DNA of 15,694 nt from Flavobacteriales bacterium. Lineage in GTDB: Bacteria; Bacteroidota; Bacteroidia; Flavobacteriales_D; Cryomorphaceae. The position numbers and the translations under genes are program-made. Below the pieces are notes generated by a model that worked only from the letters and a program-made list of their open reading frames with translations, searched no databases and was not told where the DNA came from. Below are positions 8,469 through 15,237 of the stretch, piece after piece (the first letter of the stretch is position 1; every line of letters starts with the position of its first letter). Location of the stretch: NCBI GenBank assembly GCA_020200995.1, contig JAIVHQ010000230.1:1-15694 (forward strand), in the 5' to 3' direction.

Positions 8469-9365
8469 TGAAGCTTCCCACACAATCAGCGTCCTATCGT
8501 CGCCTGCAGTGACCAAAAGCTCTCCGCCCTCAGAAAAATGCACGGCATTTACCGAGTGGGTGTGGCCTTCTCCCCGATTGCGGGCCAACCTAAACGGTTT
8601 TTTTAGGTCTTCGAGTTCCCAAACCTTGGCAGTTTTGTCGCGACTCGCCGTGGCCAGCAAGCCTTTCTCGGCGTGAAATGCGATGTCGTAGATGGCAAAG
8701 TTGTGTGCAGGCACGGCTTCCGTTTCGACCAAGCCGTTCCCCCCTGTTTTCCAAAACCGGAGGTGGGCATCGCGCCCTCCTGTCACAAGGGTTGTGCGGG
8801 AAAGAAAGCGCGCGCTGTACACCCCGCCCTCGTGCGCTTTGATCGAACTGAGTTCGTTGAAGTACGCAGCATCGAATATCCGAAGGTGACCATCACTGCC
8901 CCCGACAACCACTTGATCTTCGTCGGGAGATACAGCGATACAGCGCAGTTTCATCTGCGAGACTGCGATGCTGTTGAGCAAGTGAAAATCATTGGCATCG
9001 TAAAGACATAAAACGCCGTCTCCTCCTGCTGAAAGAATGACATTCTCCTTGCGAACCTGTGCCATATCGAACACGCCGAGGCGGTGGTACTTTAAAAATC
9101 TGATTTCTTTGCCGGCGGCAAAGTCAACCACGTGGATGCCTCCCTCCCCCTGCCCCACCAGGAGTATGTCTCCGTGAAACAGAATTGAAAACACAGGCTT
9201 GTCCGTTCTCACAGAAAAAGCCTCCGGTTTGCCGCTTTCTATATTCCATTTGGCGACGATGCCATCTGACGAACCTGAATAAACCGAACCGTGCCCCGGC
9301 CCGCCGAGTAGGGTGTACACAGGACCGGCATGACCTTTTAGAATATGACGCAATTTATATTTCAC
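8460..9365 (-). CDS. cytoplasmic WD40-repeat beta-propeller protein
   Basis: A 301-residue protein made almost entirely of seven WD40-like repeats, each ending in a W-D-like dipeptide (KWN, VVD, LYD, IFD, FWK, VWE, VWE). GH or AH marks most repeat starts. Seven repeats fit one closed seven-bladed propeller, normally a scaffold for protein-protein contacts. No signal peptide, membrane segment or enzymatic domain is attached, so it probably acts in the cytoplasm. The start is GTG at 9365-9363; there is no in-frame Met nearby, and the first repeat begins about 10 residues later, so a downstream start would cut into blade 1. A consensus promoter lies directly before the GTG (see 9370-9399). The stop codon overlaps the end of the convergent DUF1015 gene. 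Its partner is unknown. Confidence 0.9.
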   Translation of the reverse strand: MKYKLRHILKGHAGPVYTLLGGPGHGSVYSGSSDGIVAKWNIESGKPEAFSVRTDKPVFSILFHGDILLVGQGEGGIHVVDFAAGKEIRFLKYHRLGVFDMAQVRKENVILSAGGDGVLCLYDANDFHLLNSIAVSQMKLRCIAVSPDEDQVVVGGSDGHLRIFDAAYFNELSSIKAHEGGVYSARFLSRTTLVTGGRDAHLRFWKTGGNGLVETEAVPAHNFAIYDIAFHAEKGLLATASRDKTAKVWELEDLKKPFRLARNRGEGHTHSVNAVHFSEGGELLVTAGDDRTLIVWEASSI

Positions 9366-9369
9366 GGCG

Positions 9370-9399
9370 CAAAGATACCTTTACCGCGACTTCTGCAAA
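9370..9399 (-). promoter_or_regulatory. consensus Bacteroidota promoter of the WD40 gene
   Basis: Read on the minus strand, TTTG (9399-9396) is followed after 18 nt by TATCTTTG (9377-9370). Both match the Bacteroidota -33 (TTTG) and -7 (TAnnTTTG) elements at proper spacing. The -7 box ends only 4 nt before the GTG start codon, so transcription would begin at or just inside the start codon. Confidence 0.75.
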
Positions 9400-9754
9400 T
9401 TTTACTTCAGCCCGCAGGATGATATTTCGCGGGACCCTTCATTTTCAGGCTTGATCTTGCTCTTACTTCTTCGAAAGAAAGGGTGGTCTCCAATTCAATC
9501 GACCGTTCTTCCTGCATGCCTTGTACACCACCGGCGACAAATGCAAGAATCCTGTGTTTCGAAATACAACGCTCCCAATGCCGATTACCGCATGAAACGA
9601 TTTTTGAAAAGCCAATCAATGCGCCATGAACATTGTCGCAATTGCGCCTTGAACGGCGCGCCGACCGACCGCCCGATTCTATTTCCGCCATTTTGGCAGA
9701 AAGCCCGCACCGGCATGCGAATTGGTCTTAGGCCCACGACTAAAATCCATAACT
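9400..9754. other. divergent spacer between the WD40 gene and htpG
   Basis: About 355 bases remain between the WD40 promoter and the htpG start, and I recognise no gene in them. A 94-codon minus-strand frame (9691-9407) and a plus-strand frame running into htpG exist, but neither resembles a known protein. A short CCCGC/GCGGG inverted repeat lies at 9411-9433. The htpG promoter should be here, but I see no matching TTTG / TAnnTTTG pair. The length is generous for this compact region. Confidence 0.5.
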
Positions 9755-10465
9755 ATGCAACAAGGAAATATCAATGTTCAAACCGAGAACATCTTCCCCA
9801 TCATCAAAAAATTCCTCTACTCCGACCACGAGATTTTTCTTCGCGAGCTCGTATCGAATGCAGTAGACGCCACCCAAAAGCTCAAAACCCTCGGTGCGCT
9901 CGGAGAGCTGAAGGCCGACATCGACAATCTCAAGGTGGAGGTGATCCTCGACAAGGAGAAAAAAACCATCACCGTGCGCGACAACGGCATCGGTATGACC
10001 TCTGAAGAGGTGGATAAGTACATCAACCAGATTGCCTTTTCAGGCGCTGAGGAATTTGTGCAGAAGTACAAGGACAGCGACAAGAAAAACGCCATCATCG
10101 GTCACTTCGGCTTAGGGTTTTACTCGGCATTTATGGTGGCCTCGCAGGTGGAAATCATCACCCGCTCGCAGCGTCCCAACTCGAAGGCAGTGAAGTGGTC
10201 CTGCGACGGCAGCCCCAACTACACCCTCGAAGAGACTTCCAAGAAGACCAAAGGAACCGACGTTGTCTTGCATATCGCCGAAGATTCGGAAGAGTTTTTG
10301 GAAGAAGGCCGCATCAACGAAATCCTCAACAAATACTGTAAGTTCCTGCCGGTGCCCATCAAATTTGGCACCAGCGAGCGCACCGTGAAGGAAAAAGACG
10401 CCGAAGGCAAAGAAAACTCTCGGACGAAGACTACAAAAACTTCTACCGCGAGCTCTACCCAATGA
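9755..10465 (+). CDS. htpG: HtpG (Hsp90) N-terminal ATPase part, frame-disrupted
   Basis: Encodes 236 residues, of which about 221 are genuine HtpG. The N-terminal GHKL ATPase domain is complete: E31/N35/D38 (ELVSNAVDA), D76 in DNGIGM, and the G116-HFGLG lid motif. HtpG is the bacterial Hsp90, an ATP-driven cytosolic chaperone. ATG 9755 is the start because the family sequence begins there; frame-open codons upstream are unrelated. After about 10415 the frame changes: residues 222-236 are out-of-frame sequence ending at TGA 10463-10465. The family's next segment, which normally contains an N..PAWT-like stretch, is missing, and the homologous sequence resumes in another frame at about 10420. 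See the second part at 10462. Either a real mutation or a sequence or assembly error could explain this. Confidence 0.9.
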   Translation: MQQGNINVQTENIFPIIKKFLYSDHEIFLRELVSNAVDATQKLKTLGALGELKADIDNLKVEVILDKEKKTITVRDNGIGMTSEEVDKYINQIAFSGAEEFVQKYKDSDKKNAIIGHFGLGFYSAFMVASQVEIITRSQRPNSKAVKWSCDGSPNYTLEETSKKTKGTDVVLHIAEDSEEFLEEGRINEILNKYCKFLPVPIKFGTSERTVKEKDAEGKENSRTKTTKTSTASSTQ

Positions 10466-11568
10466 CGTTTGAAGAGCCCCTCTTCCACATCCACCTCAAC
10501 GTTGATTTCCCATTCAACCTGACCGGAATTCTCTACTTCCCGAAGCTCAAAAAGAACTTCGAGATGCAGAAGAACAAGATCAGTCTATACTCGAACCAGG
10601 TGTTTATTACAGACAATGTCGAAAACATTGTTCCCGAATTCCTGACACTGCTCCACGGCGTGATCGACTCGCCCGACATTCCGCTCAACGTATCGCGCTC
10701 ATACCTGCAAGCCGACGGCAATGTGAAGAAAATCTCTTCGCACATCACCAAAAAGGTGGCCGACAAACTCGGCAGCATGTTCAAAAACGACCGCGAAGAT
10801 TTCGAGAAGAAATGGGAAGACATCAAGCTCTTCGTTGAATTCGGAATGCTCACTGACGAGAAGTTTTACGATAAGGCTGCCAAATTTTACCTCTACAAAT
10901 CCTTTGACGGCACTTACCACACCATCGAGGAGTACCGGGAGAAAATCAAGGACAGCCAGACCGACAAAAACGGAAAGACGGTGCACCTTTATACAGACGA
11001 CGTGAAAGACCGCCACAGCTTTATCGAAAGCGCCAAGAACCGCGGCTACGACGTATTGGTCATGGACTCTCCCCTCACGAGCCACATCATTACTAAATTC
11101 GAGCAAAAGGTCGAAAATACAGGCTTCGCCCGCGTGGATGCCGACACGGTCGACAAGCTGATTGAAAAAGAAGACGCCATGCCGTCAAAGCTGGGCGAGA
11201 AAGAGCAGAATGCGCTGAAGCCCGTAATTGAAAGCGTGGTGGAAAAAGACAAATTCACCGTACAGTTCGAAAGCATGAGTGAAAAGGACCAGCCCATGAT
11301 CATCACCCAAAGCGAGTTTATGCGCAGGATGAAAGAACAGCAAGCCACCGGCGGCGGAGGCGGAATGTTCGGCAACTTCCCCGAGGCTTACAACCTGGTG
11401 GTGAACAGCAATCACCCCGTAATTTCACAAATCGTAGAAGAAAAAGCCGAGGAGAAGAAAAAAGCACTGCTCTCGCAAGTGGTTGACCTGGCCCTGCTTT
11501 CGCAAAATATGCTAAAAGGCGAGGCCATGAGTAACTTCATTCGTCGCAGCGTAGACTTAATCAAGTAA
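10462..11568 (+). CDS. htpG: HtpG (Hsp90) middle and C-terminal domains, second part of the split gene
   Basis: Encodes 368 residues matching the HtpG middle and C-terminal dimerisation domains to the natural end (GEAMSNFIRRSVDLIK). The client and catalytic loop region LNVSRSYLQ, which holds the arginine that helps ATP hydrolysis in this family, is present. The ATG at 10462 is the methionine of the conserved YPMTFEEP segment, not a natural gene start: homologous sequence (SDEDYKNFYRELYP) continues upstream in this frame to about 10420. The ATG overlaps the upstream TGA as ATGA, so reinitiation after the first part is possible. With the first part it totals about 604 residues, some 20-25 short of the usual length. 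No terminator is seen after the stop, and lemA follows 29 nt later. Confidence 0.88.
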   Translation: MTFEEPLFHIHLNVDFPFNLTGILYFPKLKKNFEMQKNKISLYSNQVFITDNVENIVPEFLTLLHGVIDSPDIPLNVSRSYLQADGNVKKISSHITKKVADKLGSMFKNDREDFEKKWEDIKLFVEFGMLTDEKFYDKAAKFYLYKSFDGTYHTIEEYREKIKDSQTDKNGKTVHLYTDDVKDRHSFIESAKNRGYDVLVMDSPLTSHIITKFEQKVENTGFARVDADTVDKLIEKEDAMPSKLGEKEQNALKPVIESVVEKDKFTVQFESMSEKDQPMIITQSEFMRRMKEQQATGGGGGMFGNFPEAYNLVVNSNHPVISQIVEEKAEEKKKALLSQVVDLALLSQNMLKGEAMSNFIRRSVDLIK

Positions 11569-11573
11569 ATTTG
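11540..11573 (+). promoter_or_regulatory. possible lemA operon promoter overlapping the htpG stop codon
   Basis: TAAATTTG at 11566-11573 is an exact TAnnTTTG match whose first three bases are the htpG stop codon. A TTCG box (3 of 4 matches to TTTG) at 11540-11543 lies 22 nt upstream. The -7 element ends 24 nt before the lemA ATG, a normal leader length for this phylum. Confidence 0.4.
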
Positions 11574-11597
11574 GCCTCGGTCACAAATACCAACACA

Positions 11598-12167
11598 ATG
11601 AAAAGAATCCTCATATTTTTTGCCGCAGCCCTCATGCTGAGCTCCTGCGGTTACAACACCATTGTCGAGAAAGACGAGTCTGTGGCACGCGCCTGGTCGG
11701 GAGTAGAAACCCAGTACCAACGCCGCAGCGACCTGATTCCAAACTTGGTGAATGTCGTGAAAGGCTATGCCGACTTTGAGCAGGAAACCCTGACCGCCGT
11801 GGTAGAGGCGCGTTCGAAAGCAACGAGTGTACAAATCAACGCCGACGAACTCACTCCCGAAGCCATCGCCAAATATCAGCAGGCGCAACAACAGCTCTCC
11901 GGTGCACTTTCGCGGCTCCTGGTAAGTGTGGAGCGCTATCCCGATTTGAAGGCCTCTCAGCAATTCAGCCAATTGCAGGCCCAACTCGAAGGAACGGAAA
12001 ACCGCATCGCCGTAGCACGCGATAAATTCAACTCCGCGGTAGGTGACTATAACACCTACACTCGCACATTTCCTCGAAACCTGATAGCCGGAATGTTCGA
12101 TTTCGAACAAAAAGGATATTTTGAATCGGAGACGGGAACTGAGAAGGCACCACAGGTAGAATTTTAA
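11598..12167 (+). CDS. lemA: LemA family lipoprotein
   Basis: A 189-residue protein. The start is ATG 11598 because it gives a lipoprotein signal (short basic start, hydrophobic run, lipobox L-S-S-C17); the upstream open codons are not used. After Cys17 the LemA signature follows directly: GYN, W-S-x-V-E-x-QYQRR-x-DLIPNLV, then long amphipathic helices with ARSKA and a conserved ending with Y-N-x-Y and FP. LemA proteins form a helical bundle and are often encoded next to TPM-domain proteins, as here (4 nt to the next gene). The biochemical role is not settled; membrane or envelope maintenance is suspected. The lipobox suggests membrane anchoring by lipid. Confidence 0.93.
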   Translation: MKRILIFFAAALMLSSCGYNTIVEKDESVARAWSGVETQYQRRSDLIPNLVNVVKGYADFEQETLTAVVEARSKATSVQINADELTPEAIAKYQQAQQQLSGALSRLLVSVERYPDLKASQQFSQLQAQLEGTENRIAVARDKFNSAVGDYNTYTRTFPRNLIAGMFDFEQKGYFESETGTEKAPQVEF

Positions 12168-12171
12168 TTTT

Positions 12172-12615
12172 ATGGCCAAAGACTTATTTACAGCAGAAGA
12201 AAAGAAAGCGGTAACTGCAGCCGTCGGTGAGGCCGAATCGCACACCAGCGGCGAAATCCGGATACACCTCGAAAGGCGATGCCGGGAAGATGTGCTCGAC
12301 CACGCCGCCTTTATCTTCGAAGAGCTCGAAATGCACAAAACAGAACTCCGCAACGGGGTTCTGTTTTACATTTCATTCGAGGACCACAAACTCGCCATTC
12401 TCGGTGATGCGGGGATCAATGCCAAAGTTGGTGACGACTTTTGGGTGAAAATCAAAGACCACATGGTCAGTGAATTTAAAAAGGGCAACCACGCCTCGGG
12501 GCTCAGCGAAGCCGTCATCATGGCGGGCAAAGCGCTGTCTGAACATTTTCCGAAAGGAAAGGACAACCCGAACGAACTCAGCAACGAAATCTCATACGGC
12601 GATTCCGCCAAATAA
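12172..12615 (+). CDS. soluble TPM-domain protein
   Basis: A 147-residue protein without signal peptide or membrane helix. It is made mostly of a TPM domain (the YgcG / TLP18.3 / Psb32 fold): it starts with an LFT-x-EEK helix, then TSGEIRIHLE, then a GVLFYIS strand and the LAILGDAGINAKVGDDFW core. It lies 4 nt after lemA and 7 nt before a second TPM gene, so translational coupling is likely. The TPM family is linked to phosphatase activity in chloroplasts and to membrane-complex maintenance; neither can be assigned here. The pairing of one cytoplasmic and one membrane-anchored TPM protein with LemA is a recurring Bacteroidota arrangement. Confidence 0.88.
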   Translation: MAKDLFTAEEKKAVTAAVGEAESHTSGEIRIHLERRCREDVLDHAAFIFEELEMHKTELRNGVLFYISFEDHKLAILGDAGINAKVGDDFWVKIKDHMVSEFKKGNHASGLSEAVIMAGKALSEHFPKGKDNPNELSNEISYGDSAK

Positions 12616-12622
12616 AGTAAGC

Positions 12623-13420
12623 ATGCGAATATTTCTATTCCTATTTTTTATCGCGTCGGGTCTCATAGGCCATGGGCAAGGCAACGATTGCTACCCGCCC
12701 AAACCTGACAGGCTAGTGACGGATCTGGTGGGCATCCTGAGTCCTAATGAGCAAAACGCGCTGGAGTCGAAGTTGCGAAAGCTGAACACCGAAACGAGTA
12801 ATCAGGTGGTCATCGTGGTCATGGATAGGCTCTGTGCGGGCGATGCGGCTATGACTGCTTACGAGATTGGCGAACGCTGGCAAGTAGGTCAAAAAGAGTT
12901 TGACAATGGCCTGGTCATTTTAGTAAAACCCACAGGCGGCCCGGGTGAGCGCCACACCTTCATTGCCCCCGGCTACGGCCTGGAGGGAGCCATTCCCGAT
13001 GCCACGGCCAAGCTGATCGTGGACCGCGAAATGATTCCCGCCTTTAAATCCAATAATTTCTACGCGGGCCTCGATCGTGCCGTCGACATCATTTCAGACC
13101 TGGCGAGAGAAGAATACAGCTTCAAAGAGTATCAGGAAAAAAGCAGCGCCGACGGCAAGTTGGTCTTTATTCCGTTTCTGATCTTCTTTCTGGTTTGGTT
13201 CCTGCTTTTTTATAAAAGAACCAAATCATACGCGAGTAGCAACAATGTGGGATTCTGGGCGGCACTTGCCCTGATGAGCGCCACCAGCCGATCGCACAGC
13301 GGGCGCTACAGCAGTTTCAGAAGCGGAGGCGGTGGCTTCGGCGGCGGAGGCGGCGGTGGAGGCTTCGGTGGTTTTGGAGGCGGAAGCTTCGGAGGCGGCG
13401 GTGCAGGAGGCAGTTGGTAG
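12623..13420 (+). CDS. membrane-anchored TPM-domain protein with Gly-rich tail (YgcG type)
   Basis: A 265-residue protein. The start is ATG 12623, which gives a signal peptide (hydrophobic residues 3-16, cleavage near 20); the longer open frame upstream overlaps the previous gene and is ignored. The TPM domain spans about residues 30-165, including VTDLVGILSPNE, NQVVIVVM, NGLVILV and APGYGLEGAIPDA. One transmembrane helix follows at about 180-198, then a basic segment. The extreme C-terminus (about 233-265) is Gly/Phe/Ser-rich, ending GGSW, the typical ending of this family. The predicted topology puts the TPM domain in the periplasm and the Gly-rich tail in the cytoplasm. Confidence 0.9.
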   Translation: MRIFLFLFFIASGLIGHGQGNDCYPPKPDRLVTDLVGILSPNEQNALESKLRKLNTETSNQVVIVVMDRLCAGDAAMTAYEIGERWQVGQKEFDNGLVILVKPTGGPGERHTFIAPGYGLEGAIPDATAKLIVDREMIPAFKSNNFYAGLDRAVDIISDLAREEYSFKEYQEKSSADGKLVFIPFLIFFLVWFLLFYKRTKSYASSNNVGFWAALALMSATSRSHSGRYSSFRSGGGGFGGGGGGGGFGGFGGGSFGGGGAGGSW

Positions 13421-13449
13421 AAAGACGACCGTAAATTGAATACGAGAGC

Positions 13450-13938
13450 ATGAAGAAGTACGCGAAATGGATTGGTGGAGGAATGGGATGGGTGCTCGGT
13501 GGCCCCATCGGTGCACTGCTGGGATTTGCCATTGGCTCAATGATCGACACCTCATCCGCAGTAAACCCCTACACGGGCGGCGCACAAGGCAGGCGCACCA
13601 CGACCAACGACTTTGTGATCAGTATGCTTGTACTATCGGCAGCGGTCATGAAGGCCGACGGCACGGTGAAAAAATCTGAGCTCGACTACGTGAAGGCATT
13701 CTTCGCCCGTCAGTTCGGAGCGCGCAAAGCACAAGAGCAAATGCTCGTGCTCCGCGAACTGCTCAAACAGCCTTTTGACCTGGTGAGTGTGTGCAACCAA
13801 ATCAGGGACAACATGCCCCACCCCATGCGACTGCAGATGATGCACTACCTATTGGGCATCGCCGCAGCCGACGGCAGCATAGCGGCGGTACCAAAGTGCA
13901 GGAGGCCTATGAGGTCATTAAAAAACGAAGGGGGATGA
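13450..13938 (+). CDS. DjlA-like (TerB-type region) protein, truncated by internal deletion
   Basis: Encodes 162 residues. The N-terminus has a Gly-rich membrane segment (WIGGGMGWVLGGPIGALLGF, residues 7-26) as in DjlA. A TerB-like helical region follows (FVISMLVLSAAVMKADG, LDYVKAFF, IRDNM, LLGIAAADGSI). In Bacteroidota this family is about 245-270 residues and ends with a J domain. Here homology stops at about residue 145 (near 13885). The last ~17 residues are out of frame, while another frame over the same DNA encodes the J-domain ending (see 13893-13943). About 95-100 residues, including the HPD motif, are therefore missing, and the product could not act as an Hsp70 co-chaperone. The alternative explanation is an assembly or sequencing deletion. 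Confidence 0.85.
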   Translation: MKKYAKWIGGGMGWVLGGPIGALLGFAIGSMIDTSSAVNPYTGGAQGRRTTTNDFVISMLVLSAAVMKADGTVKKSELDYVKAFFARQFGARKAQEQMLVLRELLKQPFDLVSVCNQIRDNMPHPMRLQMMHYLLGIAAADGSIAAVPKCRRPMRSLKNEGG

Positions 13939-13943
13939 AGTAG
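13893..13943 (+). pseudogene. remnant of the J-domain C-terminus of the DjlA-like gene
   Basis: In the frame beginning at 13893 the sequence reads KVQEAYEVIKKRRGMK and stops at TAG 13941-13943. This is the expected last helix of the J domain in Bacteroidota DjlA-like proteins. It is out of frame with the N-terminal part by a 3n+1 shift. Its natural stop overlaps the rhomboid GTG start by one base (TAGTG), which would be the original gene junction. Confidence 0.8.
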
Positions 13944-14749
13944 TGGAAACCGCTCAGCAACCAAAAAAGCAGGCGGGTTTTAAAGAGCTCTTCCTGGTGC
14001 CCCTCACCTATCCTCTGCTCGCCGTGATCATCATGTGGGCGGTGCAAATCATCGGCGATGAATTTGCACTAAGCCTCAGCAAATTTGGCCTGAAACCACG
14101 AAGCTGGGAAGGACTGGCGGGGATTTTCACCATGCCTTTTCTACACGGGAGCTACGAGCATCTCATCAACAACTCGGGCCCTATTTTGGTGCTCGGATGG
14201 GCATTGTATAAATTCTATCCGACCATCGCTCTGCGCAGTGTGCTCGGAATCTGGTTTATCGGCGGTTTCTGGCTTTGGATTTCGGGACGCGATGCATTTC
14301 ACATCGGGGCCAGCGGTGTGGTGTACGGTCTGGCGGCATTTCTCTTCTTGAGCGGCTGGTTGCGCAAAGAGCGGAGTGTGGCAGCCCTGAGTCTCGTCAT
14401 TGTATTCGTGTACGGAAGTTTGTGGTGGGGCGTACTTCCCACCAACCCGCAGATGAGCTGGGAAGGCCACCTTTGGGGTGCAGTGGCCGGATTTGCCATG
14501 GCATTTTACTTGCGCAAGAAAGGCCCGCAGCGCCCCTTGTACCAGTGGGAAAAAGACGAAATCCTGGAGAAAAAGCGCGAGGAATTGATGGAGACCATGG
14601 TATTTGAGGAGGTTATTCCTATCGGCCTCCCACCCCAAAAAGAAGAATCCCCGCAACAAAAGCCGGGGGATTCTCAAAAGGGTGTAAAAATTAACTATGA
14701 ATATCGATCTTCTTCCAGCCCTAATGGCAAGAAGCAATCCGATAATTAA
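13943..14749 (+). CDS. rhomboid family intramembrane serine protease
   Basis: A 268-residue integral membrane protein. It contains the rhomboid serine motif GASG (catalytic S124), the partner histidine H176 in GHLWGAVAG, and the H73-LIN-N77 motif of transmembrane segment 2. About six hydrophobic segments span residues 20-195, followed by a polar cytoplasmic tail of about 70 residues. Rhomboids cut substrates within or next to membrane helices; the substrate here is unknown. The GTG start at 13943 overlaps the original DjlA-like stop (TAGTG). A later ATG at 14033 would cut into the first helix. The 3' end also contains the terminator hairpin of the convergent FKBP gene, and the two stop codons overlap in TTAA (14746-14749). 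Confidence 0.92.
   Translation: METAQQPKKQAGFKELFLVPLTYPLLAVIIMWAVQIIGDEFALSLSKFGLKPRSWEGLAGIFTMPFLHGSYEHLINNSGPILVLGWALYKFYPTIALRSVLGIWFIGGFWLWISGRDAFHIGASGVVYGLAAFLFLSGWLRKERSVAALSLVIVFVYGSLWWGVLPTNPQMSWEGHLWGAVAGFAMAFYLRKKGPQRPLYQWEKDEILEKKREELMETMVFEEVIPIGLPPQKEESPQQKPGDSQKGVKINYEYRSSSSPNGKKQSDN
14637..14673 (-). terminator. intrinsic terminator of the FKBP gene, inside the rhomboid coding sequence
   Basis: GAATCCCC (14645-14652) pairs with GGGGATTC (14666-14673). On the minus strand the hairpin is followed by TTCTTTTT (14644-14637), a usable U-tract; on the plus strand the following sequence (TCAAAAGG) is not. It lies about 73 nt past the FKBP stop, so it most likely ends that transcript. 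It also encodes part of the polar rhomboid tail. Confidence 0.7.
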
Positions 14750-15180
14750 GCTTCCTTTATACCTACAACCTCGATTTCAAAGGTGAGGCTCTCGCCTGCC
14801 AAGGGGTGGTTTGCATCGATCACGATGTGATCGTCTTTCACGTCTTTTACGTGCACTACAATCTGGCGGCCGTCGGGCATTTGCGAGCTCAATTGTTGAC
14901 CCACGTGCGGCTTAATTTCGGGTGGAAGTTGAGTGAGGGGCACTTGCTGTACCATCTCGGGCACCACTTCGCCGTATGCATCCTCAGGCGACAAAGTCAC
15001 CTTTTTGGTCTCGTTCAACTTCATACCGCGCACGGCTTTCTCAAAACCGGGAATCATCTGGCCCGCACCTACGGTAAAGGCCAACGGTTCGCGTTCGCGC
15101 GAGGAGTCAAATACCTCTCCGCTTTCGAGGGTTCCCGTGTAGTGTACTTCTACGTTGTGTTCGTCTTTAACAATTTCCAT
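14746..15180 (-). CDS. SlyD-like FKBP-type peptidyl-prolyl cis-trans isomerase
   Basis: A 144-residue cytoplasmic protein. The start is the ATG at 15180, giving MEIVKDEHNVEVHYTG; the TTG 24 nt upstream lies in the promoter -7 box and is rejected. FKBP active-site positions are present: Y14, F24, D25, the GQMIPGFE segment (41-47) and A68-Y69-G70. The central part (about 68-120) is the insert-in-flap chaperone domain of SlyD, with the closing NHPLAGESLTFEIEVV motif. It lacks the His-rich metal-binding tail of E. coli SlyD. Expected role: catalysis of prolyl isomerisation and holding of folding intermediates. It has its own promoter (15202-15237) and terminator (14637-14673), so it forms a single-gene unit. 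Confidence 0.94.
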   Translation of the reverse strand: MEIVKDEHNVEVHYTGTLESGEVFDSSREREPLAFTVGAGQMIPGFEKAVRGMKLNETKKVTLSPEDAYGEVVPEMVQQVPLTQLPPEIKPHVGQQLSSQMPDGRQIVVHVKDVKDDHIVIDANHPLAGESLTFEIEVVGIKEA

Positions 15181-15201
15181 GATAATGTATTGTGATTTCC
15201 A

Positions 15202-15237
15202 CAAAGGTAAGAATTACCTTTACGACCGCCCAATTTG
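15202..15237 (-). promoter_or_regulatory. FKBP gene promoter
   Basis: On the minus strand TACCTTTG (15209-15202) matches TAnnTTTG exactly. ATTG (15234-15231, within CAAATTG 15237-15231) lies 21 nt upstream and matches three of four -33 bases. The expected transcript start is about 15-18 nt before the ATG at 15180. Confidence 0.65.

Noticed and set aside
9411..9433. CCCGC/GCGGG inverted repeat in the spacer upstream of htpG
   Set aside because: The stem is only 5 bp with a 13-nt loop and no T-tract; such repeats are common by chance.
9407..9691. 94-codon minus-strand open frame upstream of the WD40 gene
   Set aside because: It has no recognisable domain, an Arg-rich patchy composition, no promoter match before its ATG, and it lies in the divergent spacer. 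It could be chance; homologues would be needed to accept it.
9451..10005. 184-codon plus-strand open frame overlapping htpG
   Set aside because: It covers 250 bases of the true htpG frame, is rich in Arg/His/Pro as expected from a shadow frame, and resembles nothing known.
10405..10465. Programmed ribosomal frameshift in htpG
   Set aside because: No X-XXY-YYZ slippery heptamer is in the proper frame, and a frameshift would not restore the ~20-25 missing conserved residues. A deletion explains both facts.
13226..13585. Antisense open frames opposite the Gly-rich tail
   Set aside because: They are a by-product of GC-rich glycine codons (an Ala/Ser/Arg-rich mirror), with no independent start signals or homology.
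13450..13938. Tellurite resistance gene (TerB annotation)
   Set aside because: Only the helical TerB-like fold is shared. The membrane start and the J-domain remnant show a DjlA-like protein, and there are no other ter genes around.
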